Shown here: piece by piece, positions 17,322 through 26,085 of the stretch | How positions within the stretch are numbered: the stretch's first letter is position 1 | Layout: each line of letters begins with the position of its first letter | Origin: an uncultured SAR116 cluster alpha proteobacterium | GTDB taxonomy: Bacteria > Pseudomonadota > Alphaproteobacteria > Puniceispirillales > Marisalimonadaceae | DNA length: 64,000 bases | Reading direction: 5' to 3' | Assembly (NCBI GenBank): GCA_902578805.1 | Contig: CACHEH010000001.1 | Coordinates: forward strand, 124,001 to 188,000 | Position numbers and translations under genes: made by a program | Notes under the pieces: generated by a model | Databases searched by the model: none | Seen by the model: the letters and a program-made list of their open reading frames with translations, nothing else | Told to the model about the DNA's origin: nothing

Positions 17322-18431
17322 ATGAAAGTTAAATATTCTTATCTTAAAAGACAATTCAGTGATGCAGAAGATCTTTGGATAAAGTTAAAAAAGTTTGTTG
17401 AAACCGGAGACTTTACTCTAGGAAAACCACTGGTAGAATTTGAAAATAAATTTTCTAAACTTATGAGTGTGAAACATACCATTGGCGTAAATTCGGGAAC
17501 AGATGCTATTAAGCTATCTCTAAAAGCAGTAGGTATTAAAAGCGGAGACGAAGTAATAACTGCAGCTAATACATTTGTTGCAACAGTTGGTGCTATAGCA
17601 GAAATTGGAGCTATACCTGTTTTTGTTGACTGTGATGACACTTTTTGTATCGACCCTAACAAAATAGAAAAAGCTATTACAAGTAAAACAAAAGCCATAG
17701 TGCCAGTTCATTTTACTGGCTATATGGCCAATATGAATAAAATAATGCCAATAGCTAAAAAATATAAATTGAAAATAATTGAAGATGCATGTCAATCAAT
17801 TCTAGGATCAATTGACAATAAATTAGCAGGAACTTGGGGTAACACAGGTGCATTTTCGTTACATCCATTAAAAAATTTAAATGTTTGGTCTGATGGAGGC
17901 CTAATTATCACGAATAATGATTTATTAGCTAAAAAATTACGTCTTCTTAGAAATCATGGTTTAAAAGACAGAGACACAGTTAGTCTGCTTGGATATAATT
18001 CAAGATTAGATACATTACAAGCTGTTGTTGGTAATTGGTTAATTCCACAAACAAAAAAAATTGCAGAAACAAGAATAAAAAATGCTAAGTATTATGATAA
18101 TGAATTTAAGAAAATTAAATACATAACAATACCTCACCGTCCTAAAAACTATAAAATTGTGTATCATCTTTACATAGTTTTTGCTGAAAAAAGAGATGCA
18201 TTACTTAAATATTGCATTGAGAAAGGTATAGAAGCAAAAGTTCATTATCCTATTCCAATATATAGGCAAGCAGCACTTAAATACTTAGGTTATAAAAAAG
18301 GTGATTTTCCTGTATCTGACATACATACAAAAAAAATCATTACTTTTCCTTGTGACCAACATATGAAAAAAATTGAATTAGATTACATAATTACTACAGT
18401 AAGAAATTTTTATAGATTAAAGAATGAGTAA
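17322..18431 (+). CDS. DegT/DnrJ/EryC1/StrS aminotransferase (first of a tandem pair)
   Basis: 369 residues, PLP fold type I. GVNSGTDAIKLSLKAVG, DEVITAANTFVATVGAI, VPVHFTGYMANM and IIEDACQSILGS are the standard DegT blocks, and Lys in SLHPLKNLNVWSDGG is the PLP-binding lysine. These enzymes aminate keto-sugar nucleotides with glutamate as donor. AGGG lies upstream of ATG 17322. Its 3' end overlaps the next aminotransferase by 8 nt, and both have exactly 369 residues, so they probably arose by duplication and then diverged. The target position and sugar are unknown. Confidence 0.88.
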   Translation: MKVKYSYLKRQFSDAEDLWIKLKKFVETGDFTLGKPLVEFENKFSKLMSVKHTIGVNSGTDAIKLSLKAVGIKSGDEVITAANTFVATVGAIAEIGAIPVFVDCDDTFCIDPNKIEKAITSKTKAIVPVHFTGYMANMNKIMPIAKKYKLKIIEDACQSILGSIDNKLAGTWGNTGAFSLHPLKNLNVWSDGGLIITNNDLLAKKLRLLRNHGLKDRDTVSLLGYNSRLDTLQAVVGNWLIPQTKKIAETRIKNAKYYDNEFKKIKYITIPHRPKNYKIVYHLYIVFAEKRDALLKYCIEKGIEAKVHYPIPIYRQAALKYLGYKKGDFPVSDIHTKKIITFPCDQHMKKIELDYIITTVRNFYRLKNE

Positions 18432-19533
18432 AATTCAAATCCCTTATATAAATTTGTCTGCGCAATGGGAAGAAGAGAAAAGCTTTCTTCTACCAGTAAT
18501 AAATGATGTGTTTTCATCAGGGCAGTTCATAGGTGGAGATGCTATAGAAGAGTTTGAAAGTAATATTTCAAGTTTATGCAATAGCAAATATAGCGTAGCT
18601 CTAAATAGTGGCACAGATTCTTTGGTTTGTGGTCTAATTGCATTAGGTGTAAAAAGAGGGGACGAAGTTATTACTCCTCCAAATTCCTTCGTTGCTTCAA
18701 CATCATCAATCGTTCATATTGGGGCCAAACCAATTTTTGTTGATGTTTTAGATGACCAAAATATAGATCCTATCAAAATTGAAGAAGCAATAACTCATAA
18801 AACAAAAGCTATAATGCCAGTTCATCTAACAGGCCGAATAGCTAATATGACTGAACTAATGAAAATAAGTCGAAAATATAATATACCAATAATTGAGGAT
18901 GCGGCTCAATCAATCGGATCAAAATATAAAGGAAAATTTAGTGGTACGTTTGGTGAAGTAGGCTGCTTTTCTGCACATCCATTAAAGAACCTTAATGCTT
19001 GCGGTGATGCTGGATTTTTAATCACGGACAATTTTGAAATATGGAAAAAAATAAGAAAATTAAGAAATCATGGTTTTGAAAAAAGAAATGTAGTTGATGA
19101 ATTTGGATATGTTTCACGAATGGATACGTTACAAGCATCCATTTTAAATTTGCGATTAAAAAAACTTGAAAATGTTATAAATAAAAGAAGACGTAATGCA
19201 GAAATCTATTTTGAAGCACTCAAAAAACTTCCAATCTTATTACCATTTGAAAAGCCTCACGAATTTAATTCTTATCATACATTTGTAATCCAAACTGACA
19301 AAAGAGACCAACTTAAAGATTTTTTGTTTCAAAATGGAATTGAAACTGCAATTCATTATCCTGTTCCAATTCACCTTCAACCAGCTTCAAGTTATTTAAG
19401 ATATAAAAAAGGTAGTTTTAAAAATACAGAGGCACAAGCCAATAAAATTTTGACACTTCCAATCCATCAATTTTTAGAAAATTCTGATATAAATTTTATT
19501 AATGATAAAATCATTGAATTCTTTAAATTATGA
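18424..19533 (+). CDS. DegT/DnrJ/EryC1/StrS aminotransferase (second of a tandem pair)
   Basis: 369 residues. ALNSGTDSLVCGLIALG, DEVITPPNSFVASTSSI, MPVHLTGRIANM and IIEDAAQSIGSK match the family, with the PLP lysine in SAHPLKNLNACGDAG. Its start overlaps the previous aminotransferase and its stop overlaps the HAD-APH gene by 4 nt (ATGA), so it sits in a strictly coupled series. Two separate aminotransferases imply either a diamino sugar or an aminated sugar plus a second product. Neither the donor sugar nor the position can be read from sequence. Confidence 0.88.
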   Translation: MSKIQIPYINLSAQWEEEKSFLLPVINDVFSSGQFIGGDAIEEFESNISSLCNSKYSVALNSGTDSLVCGLIALGVKRGDEVITPPNSFVASTSSIVHIGAKPIFVDVLDDQNIDPIKIEEAITHKTKAIMPVHLTGRIANMTELMKISRKYNIPIIEDAAQSIGSKYKGKFSGTFGEVGCFSAHPLKNLNACGDAGFLITDNFEIWKKIRKLRNHGFEKRNVVDEFGYVSRMDTLQASILNLRLKKLENVINKRRRNAEIYFEALKKLPILLPFEKPHEFNSYHTFVIQTDKRDQLKDFLFQNGIETAIHYPVPIHLQPASSYLRYKKGSFKNTEAQANKILTLPIHQFLENSDINFINDKIIEFFKL

Positions 19534-21140
19534 ATATTGGCCTAGATCTAGATAATACTATTATTGATTATTCATATCCTTTTTTATTTTATGCAAAAAA
19601 GCTTTTCCCAAATCTTGAAATTAATGGAAATAATAATAAAGAGAACATTAAACAACTAATTTTATGCAATTATGACCAGGCATCTTGGCAAAAATTGCAA
19701 GGAATTGTATATGGGAAAGGTCTTAGCTACGCAAAACTTTTTCCAGAACTTTATAGATTTTTATGGAGGGCAAAAAATAATAATATTAATATTTATATAG
19801 TAAGTCATAAGACTATATATGGTCATAATGATAATTCAAAAATTAATTTACATGCAAAAGCTTTTGAATTTTTAAAGAAAAAAAATATTTATAACCTTTC
19901 TGAAAAAAGTTTAGTAACAAAGGTCTATTTTTGCTCTACCAAAGAAGAAAAGATTCAAAAAATTAAAGAATTAAATTTAAATATTTTTGTTGACGACCTT
20001 GTCTCAGTGTTAAACGACAACGACTTTCCTAAAAAAACTAGAAAAATACTTTTTTCTCCATCAGCAGATAATACTGATCTTGAAATTGTTAAATCTTACA
20101 ATCAATTATCCAACAAATTGTTTGGAGAATGGTCGATAAAAGATTTTCAAATGAAAAAACCATTAAAAATGAATTTATTGAAAATCAAGCCAATAATCGG
20201 CCAAGGGAACTCTAAAGTTTTTTATGCTGAAAATATTTATCGAGAAAAAATCTGCCTTAAATTTTATCCAATTGATTTAAATCATGACCGAATAAACTCT
20301 GAATATAACGGTTTAAAAGAAATAAGTAAGGAAAATAAAAATGTTGCCATACCATTTTGGAAAAACAAAGATGCACAAATCTGCGCATATAAATGGGTTG
20401 ATGGAAACAAAATTAATAAACCCACCTTTCAAAATCTTGACTTCATGTTAAATTTTTTAAATCACCTACATCAAAGAAGAATGGAAAAAAAATTCTTAAG
20501 TTTCTCTTATGCCTCATCATATTGCCTATCAGGATATGAAATAGAATTACAATTAAACAATCGAATTAATCAATTATCAAAAATTAATGATAAACATCTT
20601 AGGCTTTTTTTAAATAAAAAATTGTTGCCAATTAAAGAATGTTTTATAAGAAGAGCTAAAAATATTTTAACAGAAAAACTTTATTATAAAAAATTAACTA
20701 TGGACGAATTAACACTAAGTCCGTCAGATTTTGGTTTTCATAACACTTTAAAAAAAAAAGATGGAGAATTAGTTTTTCTTGATTTTGAATATTTTGGCTG
20801 GGATGACCCAGTTAAACTTATTGCGGATTTTTATTTTCATCCAGGAAATAAACTATTACCAAAACAAAAAAATTATTGGCTTAAAAATTCCATTAAATTA
20901 TATAAAATAAAAAATAAAAATCGTCTTTTGGGATTGATACCATTGTACGGTCTTTGTTGGACATTGATAATCCTTAATGAATATAAAGGATCTGAATGGT
21001 TAAAACGTGTTTCAGCTAATAAATACAAAGTAAATTTAAAAGAAGAAATTTTAAATAAAAAGTTGAATGAAAGTAAATTTCTCTTACAGTATACTATTAA
21101 TTTATCCAAACGTTTAAGCAAGATAATTAATGATACTTGA
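19530..21140 (+). CDS. HAD phosphatase-like / APH-like kinase fusion
   Basis: 536 residues. The N-terminal HAD-like domain (1-180) has DLDNT (Asp6, Asp8), VSHKT near 91-95, and FVDD at 153-156. The C-terminal domain (215-480) resembles aminoglycoside/choline phosphotransferases: glycine-rich IGQGNSKVF at 223-231, Lys244 in CLKFY, SPSDFGFHN at 397-405 in place of the Brenner motif H-G-D-x-x-x-x-N, and LDFEYFGWDDP with Asp418. The first His of the Brenner motif is lost while Asp400 and Asn405 remain. Predicted roles are sugar-phosphate dephosphorylation and phosphorylation of a hydroxyl. It overlaps the transketolase gene by 11 nt. The activities are inferred, not shown. Confidence 0.75.
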   Translation: MNIGLDLDNTIIDYSYPFLFYAKKLFPNLEINGNNNKENIKQLILCNYDQASWQKLQGIVYGKGLSYAKLFPELYRFLWRAKNNNINIYIVSHKTIYGHNDNSKINLHAKAFEFLKKKNIYNLSEKSLVTKVYFCSTKEEKIQKIKELNLNIFVDDLVSVLNDNDFPKKTRKILFSPSADNTDLEIVKSYNQLSNKLFGEWSIKDFQMKKPLKMNLLKIKPIIGQGNSKVFYAENIYREKICLKFYPIDLNHDRINSEYNGLKEISKENKNVAIPFWKNKDAQICAYKWVDGNKINKPTFQNLDFMLNFLNHLHQRRMEKKFLSFSYASSYCLSGYEIELQLNNRINQLSKINDKHLRLFLNKKLLPIKECFIRRAKNILTEKLYYKKLTMDELTLSPSDFGFHNTLKKKDGELVFLDFEYFGWDDPVKLIADFYFHPGNKLLPKQKNYWLKNSIKLYKIKNKNRLLGLIPLYGLCWTLIILNEYKGSEWLKRVSANKYKVNLKEEILNKKLNESKFLLQYTINLSKRLSKIINDT

Positions 21141-21942
21141 TAAAAGATCAAAATACTTAAGATCCCTAATCATACGGATGATAAAAGTTGGTAAACGTGG
21201 TCATATTGGATCTGCCATGTCTTTGATTGAGATTTTACGTGTTTTATACGATCATTTTTTAGTTTTTGATCCTTTAAAACCATCTTGTGAAAATAGAGAT
21301 AGATTAATTTTAAGTAAAGGTCATGGATGCCTTGCGTTATTTGCTATTCTTGCTGATAAAAAATTTTTTTCTAAAAAACATCTTGATACATTTTGTGAAC
21401 CAAAATCTATTTTAGGTGGGCATCCAGAATTTGGAAAAGTTCCAGGTGTTGAAGCATCAACTGGTTCCCTTGGCCATGGACTTCCAATTGGTGTAGGAAT
21501 GGCAATTGCAGCAAAATTGAAAAATAAAAACTACAAAATTATTGTTATTACAGGCGACGGTGAACTTAACGAGGGGTCTAATTGGGAAGCGTTAATGTCA
21601 GCAAACAAACACAAATTAAATAATTTATGCCTTATAGTGGATTATAATAAAATTCAATCCTACGGAAACACCTCTGAGGTTTTAGATTTAGAACCTCTTA
21701 GTAAAAAATTAAGTAGTTTTGGGTTACATGTTTTAGAAGTTGATGGTCATAATATTGAAAAAATTAAGGTTTGTCTAAATACTTTTCAAAATAATTTAAA
21801 TTGTCCGACTGCTATAATCTGCCATACAATTAAGGGAAAAGGGCTTCCATTTGCAGAGAATAATCCTAGCTGGCATCATAAATCAAATATAACAGAAACT
21901 GAATTTGATAAAATTAATACTGCTCTCTCAATTAAGGAATAA
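21130..21942 (+). CDS. transketolase, N-terminal (TPP-binding) subunit
   Basis: 270 residues, covering the PP domain of transketolase. KVGKRGHIGSAMSLIEIL, LSKGHGCLALFAIL, GSLGHGLPIGVGMAIA and the TPP motif GDGELNEGSNWEALMSA are all present, with VDYNKIQ following. Together with the next gene it makes a split transketolase, which moves a two-carbon ketol unit between sugar phosphates. Split transketolases recur in secondary-metabolite and glycan clusters. It starts inside the HAD-APH gene and ends 2 nt before the C-terminal subunit. In this operon it may make a dedicated ketose phosphate precursor. Confidence 0.9.
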   Translation: MILDKRSKYLRSLIIRMIKVGKRGHIGSAMSLIEILRVLYDHFLVFDPLKPSCENRDRLILSKGHGCLALFAILADKKFFSKKHLDTFCEPKSILGGHPEFGKVPGVEASTGSLGHGLPIGVGMAIAAKLKNKNYKIIVITGDGELNEGSNWEALMSANKHKLNNLCLIVDYNKIQSYGNTSEVLDLEPLSKKLSSFGLHVLEVDGHNIEKIKVCLNTFQNNLNCPTAIICHTIKGKGLPFAENNPSWHHKSNITETEFDKINTALSIKE

Positions 21943-21944
21943 TA

Positions 21945-22883
21945 ATGAGAAAGGCAAGCTTATTAAAAATTAATGAAATTGCTTATCAAAATAAAAAAGT
22001 AATTTTTATAGGTTCAGACCTGGGTTCAGGTGTGCTCAATGATATGAAAAAAAATCTACCAAATCAATTTATGATGGAAGGTGTATCTGAACAAAATATT
22101 ATAGGTATTGCTGCTGGCTTGGCTTTTGAAGGCTTTATTCCATTTGTTAATACTATTGCAACTTTTTTGACAAGGAGGTGTTTTGAGCAAATTGCCATAG
22201 ACTTATGCCTTCACAATTTACCAGTAAAATTAATAGCTAATGGAGGTGGTGCAGTCTATGCACCCTTGGGGCCAACACATTTAGCAACTGACGATATTGG
22301 AATATTAAGAACTTTACCAAATATGACAATAATTGCTCCTTGCGATTCTGTTGAGATGAAAAACCTAATAGAGGCCTCAATTAATTGGCCATCTCCAATG
22401 TATGTTAGATTGGGAAAAGGAGGAGATAAAATAATTACTGATAAAAAAGAAAAATTCATAATTGGAAAAGGAATTATTAAAAAAGAACCCCAAAATGGAC
22501 TTTTTGTTACAACTGGAGTTATGTCTCAAATGGCGTTAGAGGCTTGTAAGATATTAGAAAAAGAAAATATTAATTGTGGTGTAATGCATTTGCATACAAT
22601 AAAGCCATTAGATGAGAATATAATTAACAAATACTTTCCAAAAGTTGATTCAATAGTTACCATTGAAGAACATTCAATTATTGGAGGCTTGGGGTCATCT
22701 ATTTTAGAGTTTTGTAATATTAATCTACCAAACGAAATTCATAAAATATCTAGAATTGGGATTCCTGATCAATTTTCTGATCAATATGGAAATCAAAATT
22801 CATTACTTAATTATTGGGGGATTAGTCCTAAATCTATAAGCTTAGAAATGAAAAAAAATTTATTAAGGTTTAAGGATAATTAA
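21945..22883 (+). CDS. transketolase, C-terminal subunit
   Basis: 312 residues with the Pyr and C-terminal domains. FMMEGVSEQNIIGIAAGLA contains the glutamate that activates TPP, and TIATFLTRRCFEQIAIDL, APLGPTHLATDDIGILR, VRLGKGG and SIVTIEEHSIIGGLGSSI follow the family order. AAGGA precedes ATG 21945. It pairs with the N-terminal subunit to form a dimer of heterodimers, as known for split transketolases and related DXS/PDH-type enzymes. The gene is tightly linked upstream and separated by 52 nt from the cupin gene. Confidence 0.9.
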   Translation: MRKASLLKINEIAYQNKKVIFIGSDLGSGVLNDMKKNLPNQFMMEGVSEQNIIGIAAGLAFEGFIPFVNTIATFLTRRCFEQIAIDLCLHNLPVKLIANGGGAVYAPLGPTHLATDDIGILRTLPNMTIIAPCDSVEMKNLIEASINWPSPMYVRLGKGGDKIITDKKEKFIIGKGIIKKEPQNGLFVTTGVMSQMALEACKILEKENINCGVMHLHTIKPLDENIINKYFPKVDSIVTIEEHSIIGGLGSSILEFCNINLPNEIHKISRIGIPDQFSDQYGNQNSLLNYWGISPKSISLEMKKNLLRFKDN

Positions 22884-22935
22884 TTTAATTACATTAAGAT
22901 TTTTTTGATGCCATTATCTATTTTTGGAGAAAATT

Positions 22936-23448
22936 ATGAAAAAATTTAAGGAGTTTTCAAAGGAAGTTGCTTACCTATTTGAAGATTATAATTATATAGA
23001 TAAGGCGGATATTAAATACCTAATCCAAAGGGCCGAAAATTTAAAATCTAAAAAGTATAGACTCTGTATGCATCAAAATTTTGAATCTCCAGTGCATGAA
23101 ATGTTTATAGTCCACCCAAAAAACATGTATGTAAGACCCCACAAGCATGAGGGCAAGTCTGAGTCTTTGATAGTTATAAGTGGAAATGCAGAATATATAA
23201 TTTTTAAAGAAAATGGAGAAATTGAAAATAGAATTCCACTAAGTCCATATAATGGAAAAGAAAAATTTTTTATAAAAATAAATAAAAATTTATATCATTC
23301 GATTAATATACTTTCAGAATGGTTTATATTTTTAGAAATTACTAAAGGCCCTTTCAATAGACAAGACACTATTTTTCCCGATTGGGCTCCTAGTTCTGAA
23401 GATAGCATAGAAGTAAAAAAATATATGGAAAATCTTAATAAATTATAA
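22936..23448 (+). CDS. wbuC: WbuC-family cupin metalloprotein
   Basis: 170 residues. HQNFESPVHEMFIVHP, YVRPHKHEGKSESLIVISG and FFIKINKNLYHSINIL form a small cupin with metal-ligand histidines, as in WbuC proteins of O-antigen clusters. The C-terminal GPFNRQDTIFPDWAPSSED is typical of the family. The start is decided by GGAG at 22926-22929, 6 nt before ATG 22936; a TTG at 22924 overlaps that site and is less likely. The biochemical function of WbuC is not established. Here it lies between the transketolase and a third aminotransferase. Confidence 0.85.
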   Translation: MKKFKEFSKEVAYLFEDYNYIDKADIKYLIQRAENLKSKKYRLCMHQNFESPVHEMFIVHPKNMYVRPHKHEGKSESLIVISGNAEYIIFKENGEIENRIPLSPYNGKEKFFIKINKNLYHSINILSEWFIFLEITKGPFNRQDTIFPDWAPSSEDSIEVKKYMENLNKL

Positions 23449-23462
23449 GTGGAAAACTTTGA

Positions 23463-24578
23463 ATGAATAAATATTATAAAATACCTATGTTTGATTTGAG
23501 AGTAACAGATCAAGTTTTAATGACTAAGTTAAAAAATGCCTTCGAAACTACATTATCACATGGGATGGTAATGCTAGGACCAGAGGTGCAAGAATTAGAA
23601 AAAAGAATATGTAAAATAATCAAAACACAATTTGCAGTAGGTGTTGGCTCGGGCAGTAGCGCTATATACCTTGCATTGAGGGCATCAGGTATTAATCAAG
23701 GTGACGAGGTAATAGTTTCTCCAATGACCTGGATAATAACTGTAAACGCCATAGCTGCATGTGGAGCAATTCCAGTTTTTGCAGATATTAATGATGATTT
23801 TAATATTGATCCTAAAAGTATAAAAAACAGAATAAATAAAAAAACTAAAGCTATTTTGACTATGCATTATGCTGGCAAGTTATGTGATATGACAAAAATC
23901 ACAAAATTAGCAAAAGAAAATGAATTGTTAATTATTGAAGACGCTGCACAAGCTTTTGGATCAAGCATGAATGGTGTTTTTGCAGGGAACTTTTCTACCG
24001 CCGCTTCATTTAGTTTTAATCCAATGAAGACACTTGGGGGTTATGGCGAGGCCGGTATTGTAGTAACTAACAATGAAGAAATTTATGAAAGAGTAAAAAG
24101 ACTTAGGCATGCTGGAACTAATTCAGATCCTAGAAAATTTATTACTAATGATTGTGTGGAAGTGTCCTTAAATCATAAAATAGATACAATAAATGCAAGC
24201 TTTTTGCTGATTGCTTTGGATGAATTAGACAAAAAAATGACTAAAAGGCATTATATTGCTTCCTCACTCAACAAAAGATTAACTAAAAAAATTAGATTTC
24301 AAAAAACAAAAAAAGATGAAGTTCATTCTCGTTATGTTTATCCAATAATTACAGATAAAAGAGATGATTTAAAACGTCATTTAGAAAATAATGGTATTGA
24401 AACCAAAGTTATGCATTACCCACTTGCTTGTGATGCGCAAGTTTATAGAAAATATAATAATTATCCACTTCCTAAGAGTTATGAGTTGATTAATAAGAAT
24501 TTGATTTTGCCGTCACATGAAAAGTTAAATGAAAATGATTTGGACTATTTAATAAATACTGTGAACGCATTTTTTTAA
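23463..24578 (+). CDS. DegT/DnrJ/EryC1/StrS aminotransferase (third in operon)
   Basis: 371 residues. GVGSGSSAIYLALRASG, DEVIVSPMTWIITVNAI, TMHYAGKLCDM and IIEDAAQAFGSS are family blocks, and the PLP lysine is in SFNPMKTLGGYGEAG. It is clearly different from the tandem pair upstream, with SFNPMK instead of SxHPLKNLN. It could act on the operon's sugar or serve as the PglE-type step of an N-acetylated 4-amino sugar together with the FlaA1-like dehydratase and the PglD-like acetyltransferase elsewhere in the window. GTGGA precedes ATG 23463. It is followed by a 204 nt gap. Confidence 0.88.
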   Translation: MNKYYKIPMFDLRVTDQVLMTKLKNAFETTLSHGMVMLGPEVQELEKRICKIIKTQFAVGVGSGSSAIYLALRASGINQGDEVIVSPMTWIITVNAIAACGAIPVFADINDDFNIDPKSIKNRINKKTKAILTMHYAGKLCDMTKITKLAKENELLIIEDAAQAFGSSMNGVFAGNFSTAASFSFNPMKTLGGYGEAGIVVTNNEEIYERVKRLRHAGTNSDPRKFITNDCVEVSLNHKIDTINASFLLIALDELDKKMTKRHYIASSLNKRLTKKIRFQKTKKDEVHSRYVYPIITDKRDDLKRHLENNGIETKVMHYPLACDAQVYRKYNNYPLPKSYELINKNLILPSHEKLNENDLDYLINTVNAFF

Positions 24579-24782
24579 ATTCAAAGATTTTACATTTTAT
24601 TCAGATATAAACTAAACTAAAAATGATAAAGTTATTGTAATATAAATTTTGTAAATAAATTTCGATAAAAATTTTTGTTTGTGTTGTCTAAAAAAATTAA
24701 ATCAAACTACTTTGCAAAATAAAATTTTTCTAGGTTTTTCATTTTTAAGACAAATAATTTTTATACATTTTAAAAAAGAACC

Positions 24783-25955
24783 ATGATTAAACCAAAAATA
24801 AAAAAAATTATTAAAATTATAATATGTATTCCGTTAGCTGGTTTAATAATTATAATTTTAAAGCTTCTACATCCATTAGTTTTTATAAGATTAGGTAAAC
24901 TTAGAAGTGATAGAATGGGACATTTTGTTGCTGATACTTGTTTGATTCATTACTACTATGAGAAAAATAAGAGTGACACTGTAGATTTATATTGGGTTTC
25001 TTTCAAAACAGTAAATAAATACTGGAGAGAGTTAGCTATAAAAATAATTCCTTATTCATATTTTGCGATTTTTTATTATCCTCTGTTAACAATTTTTCCA
25101 AAATCGAGACATATTATAAAAAAAAATCCTGCTGAAGAACTTGTTTCTACAGATAAAGAGGGTTTTCTAAATAAGTTTAAATCTATTATTAACTTTTCTA
25201 ATTATGAAAATTCATACGCATGGAAAATTTTAGAAGACCTTAATATTAAAAAAGGATCAAAATTTGTTTGTTATCAAATAAGAGATTCCAGTTATTTAGA
25301 ACATCTATACAATGATATAGATTTTTCTTACCACAGTTTTAGAGATTCAGACATTTCTACTTATTTAAAAAGTATGCGTTTTTTATCTGACGAAGGTTTT
25401 TTTGTTTTTAGGATGGGAAAAGTAGTCAAAAATAAGTTAATAAGTAATAATGAGAAAATTATAGATTATGCGAATTCAAAAATAAAATCAGATTTCATGG
25501 ATGTTTGGCTTATGGCAAACTGTTCTTTTTGTATAACCTCTGGCAGCGGTCTTGATGAAGTTAGTGTTTATTCAAAAATACCACTTTTATATATAAACTT
25601 GTATAAAATTACAGCAGCTGCCCCATCATCAAGAATTATGGTTTGTCCAAAAAAATTTTATAAAAAAAATGGTAGAAAAGTTAATTTTGAATTTTACATT
25701 GACAGTGCAAACCTAAAAAAAAATGAAGATAAAAAATATAAAATAATCGATTTAACATCAGAAGAGATTTTAAGTACGACAAAAGATTTTTTAAATCTAT
25801 ATAAAAATAAATTTAAATTAGAAAACTCTAGAATTGATATTAATTCATTTTATGTGAAAAAATTTAAGAAACATAAATTTTTTAAAAGTTATTTTAAGAA
25901 AAATAATTTTAATCAACTTTTTTTATCAAAAATATTTTTAAATTGGATAAAGTAA
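24783..25955 (+). CDS. TIGR04372-type glycosyltransferase
   Basis: 390 residues. The N-terminus has a hydrophobic helix (residues 10-30, IIICIPLAGLIIIILKLL) and HPLVFIRLGKLRSDRMGHF. The core reads QIRDSSYLEHLY, YHSFRDSDISTYL and GFFVFRMG, which is the pattern of the TIGR04372 glycosyltransferase family in surface-glycan loci. FCITSGSGLDEVSV matches the S-x-S-G-x-x-x-x-x donor loop of GT-B enzymes. It closes the long plus-strand operon and probably transfers the sugar made upstream. Donor and acceptor are unknown. Confidence 0.72.
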   Translation: MIKPKIKKIIKIIICIPLAGLIIIILKLLHPLVFIRLGKLRSDRMGHFVADTCLIHYYYEKNKSDTVDLYWVSFKTVNKYWRELAIKIIPYSYFAIFYYPLLTIFPKSRHIIKKNPAEELVSTDKEGFLNKFKSIINFSNYENSYAWKILEDLNIKKGSKFVCYQIRDSSYLEHLYNDIDFSYHSFRDSDISTYLKSMRFLSDEGFFVFRMGKVVKNKLISNNEKIIDYANSKIKSDFMDVWLMANCSFCITSGSGLDEVSVYSKIPLLYINLYKITAAAPSSRIMVCPKKFYKKNGRKVNFEFYIDSANLKKNEDKKYKIIDLTSEEILSTTKDFLNLYKNKFKLENSRIDINSFYVKKFKKHKFFKSYFKKNNFNQLFLSKIFLNWIK

Positions 25956-25967
25956 TAAATAAAATTT

Positions 25968-25983
25968 AATTTTAATTAAAATT
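25968..25983 (+). terminator. possible weak hairpin terminator
   Basis: A perfect 16-nt palindrome (six A/T pairs and an AATT loop) is followed at once by CTTTTTCTTTC, 12 nt after the stop of the TIGR04372 gene and before a convergent minus-strand gene. The stem has no G or C, so it would be weak, and in such AT-rich DNA it could be chance. Confidence 0.3.
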
Positions 25984-26085
25984 CTTTTTCTTTCAAAATG
26001 CTTCTATGATTACCAATATCCTATCTTACTGGAGAGACATTGTTTGTAATGTAAAGGTTAAATTTTTAATCATAACGTCTTAACT

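Noticed and set aside
17339-17795. Two overlapping antisense frames (119 and 91 codons) opposite the first DegT gene
   Set aside because: Both are opposite conserved aminotransferase sequence, have low-complexity translations and no ribosome site.
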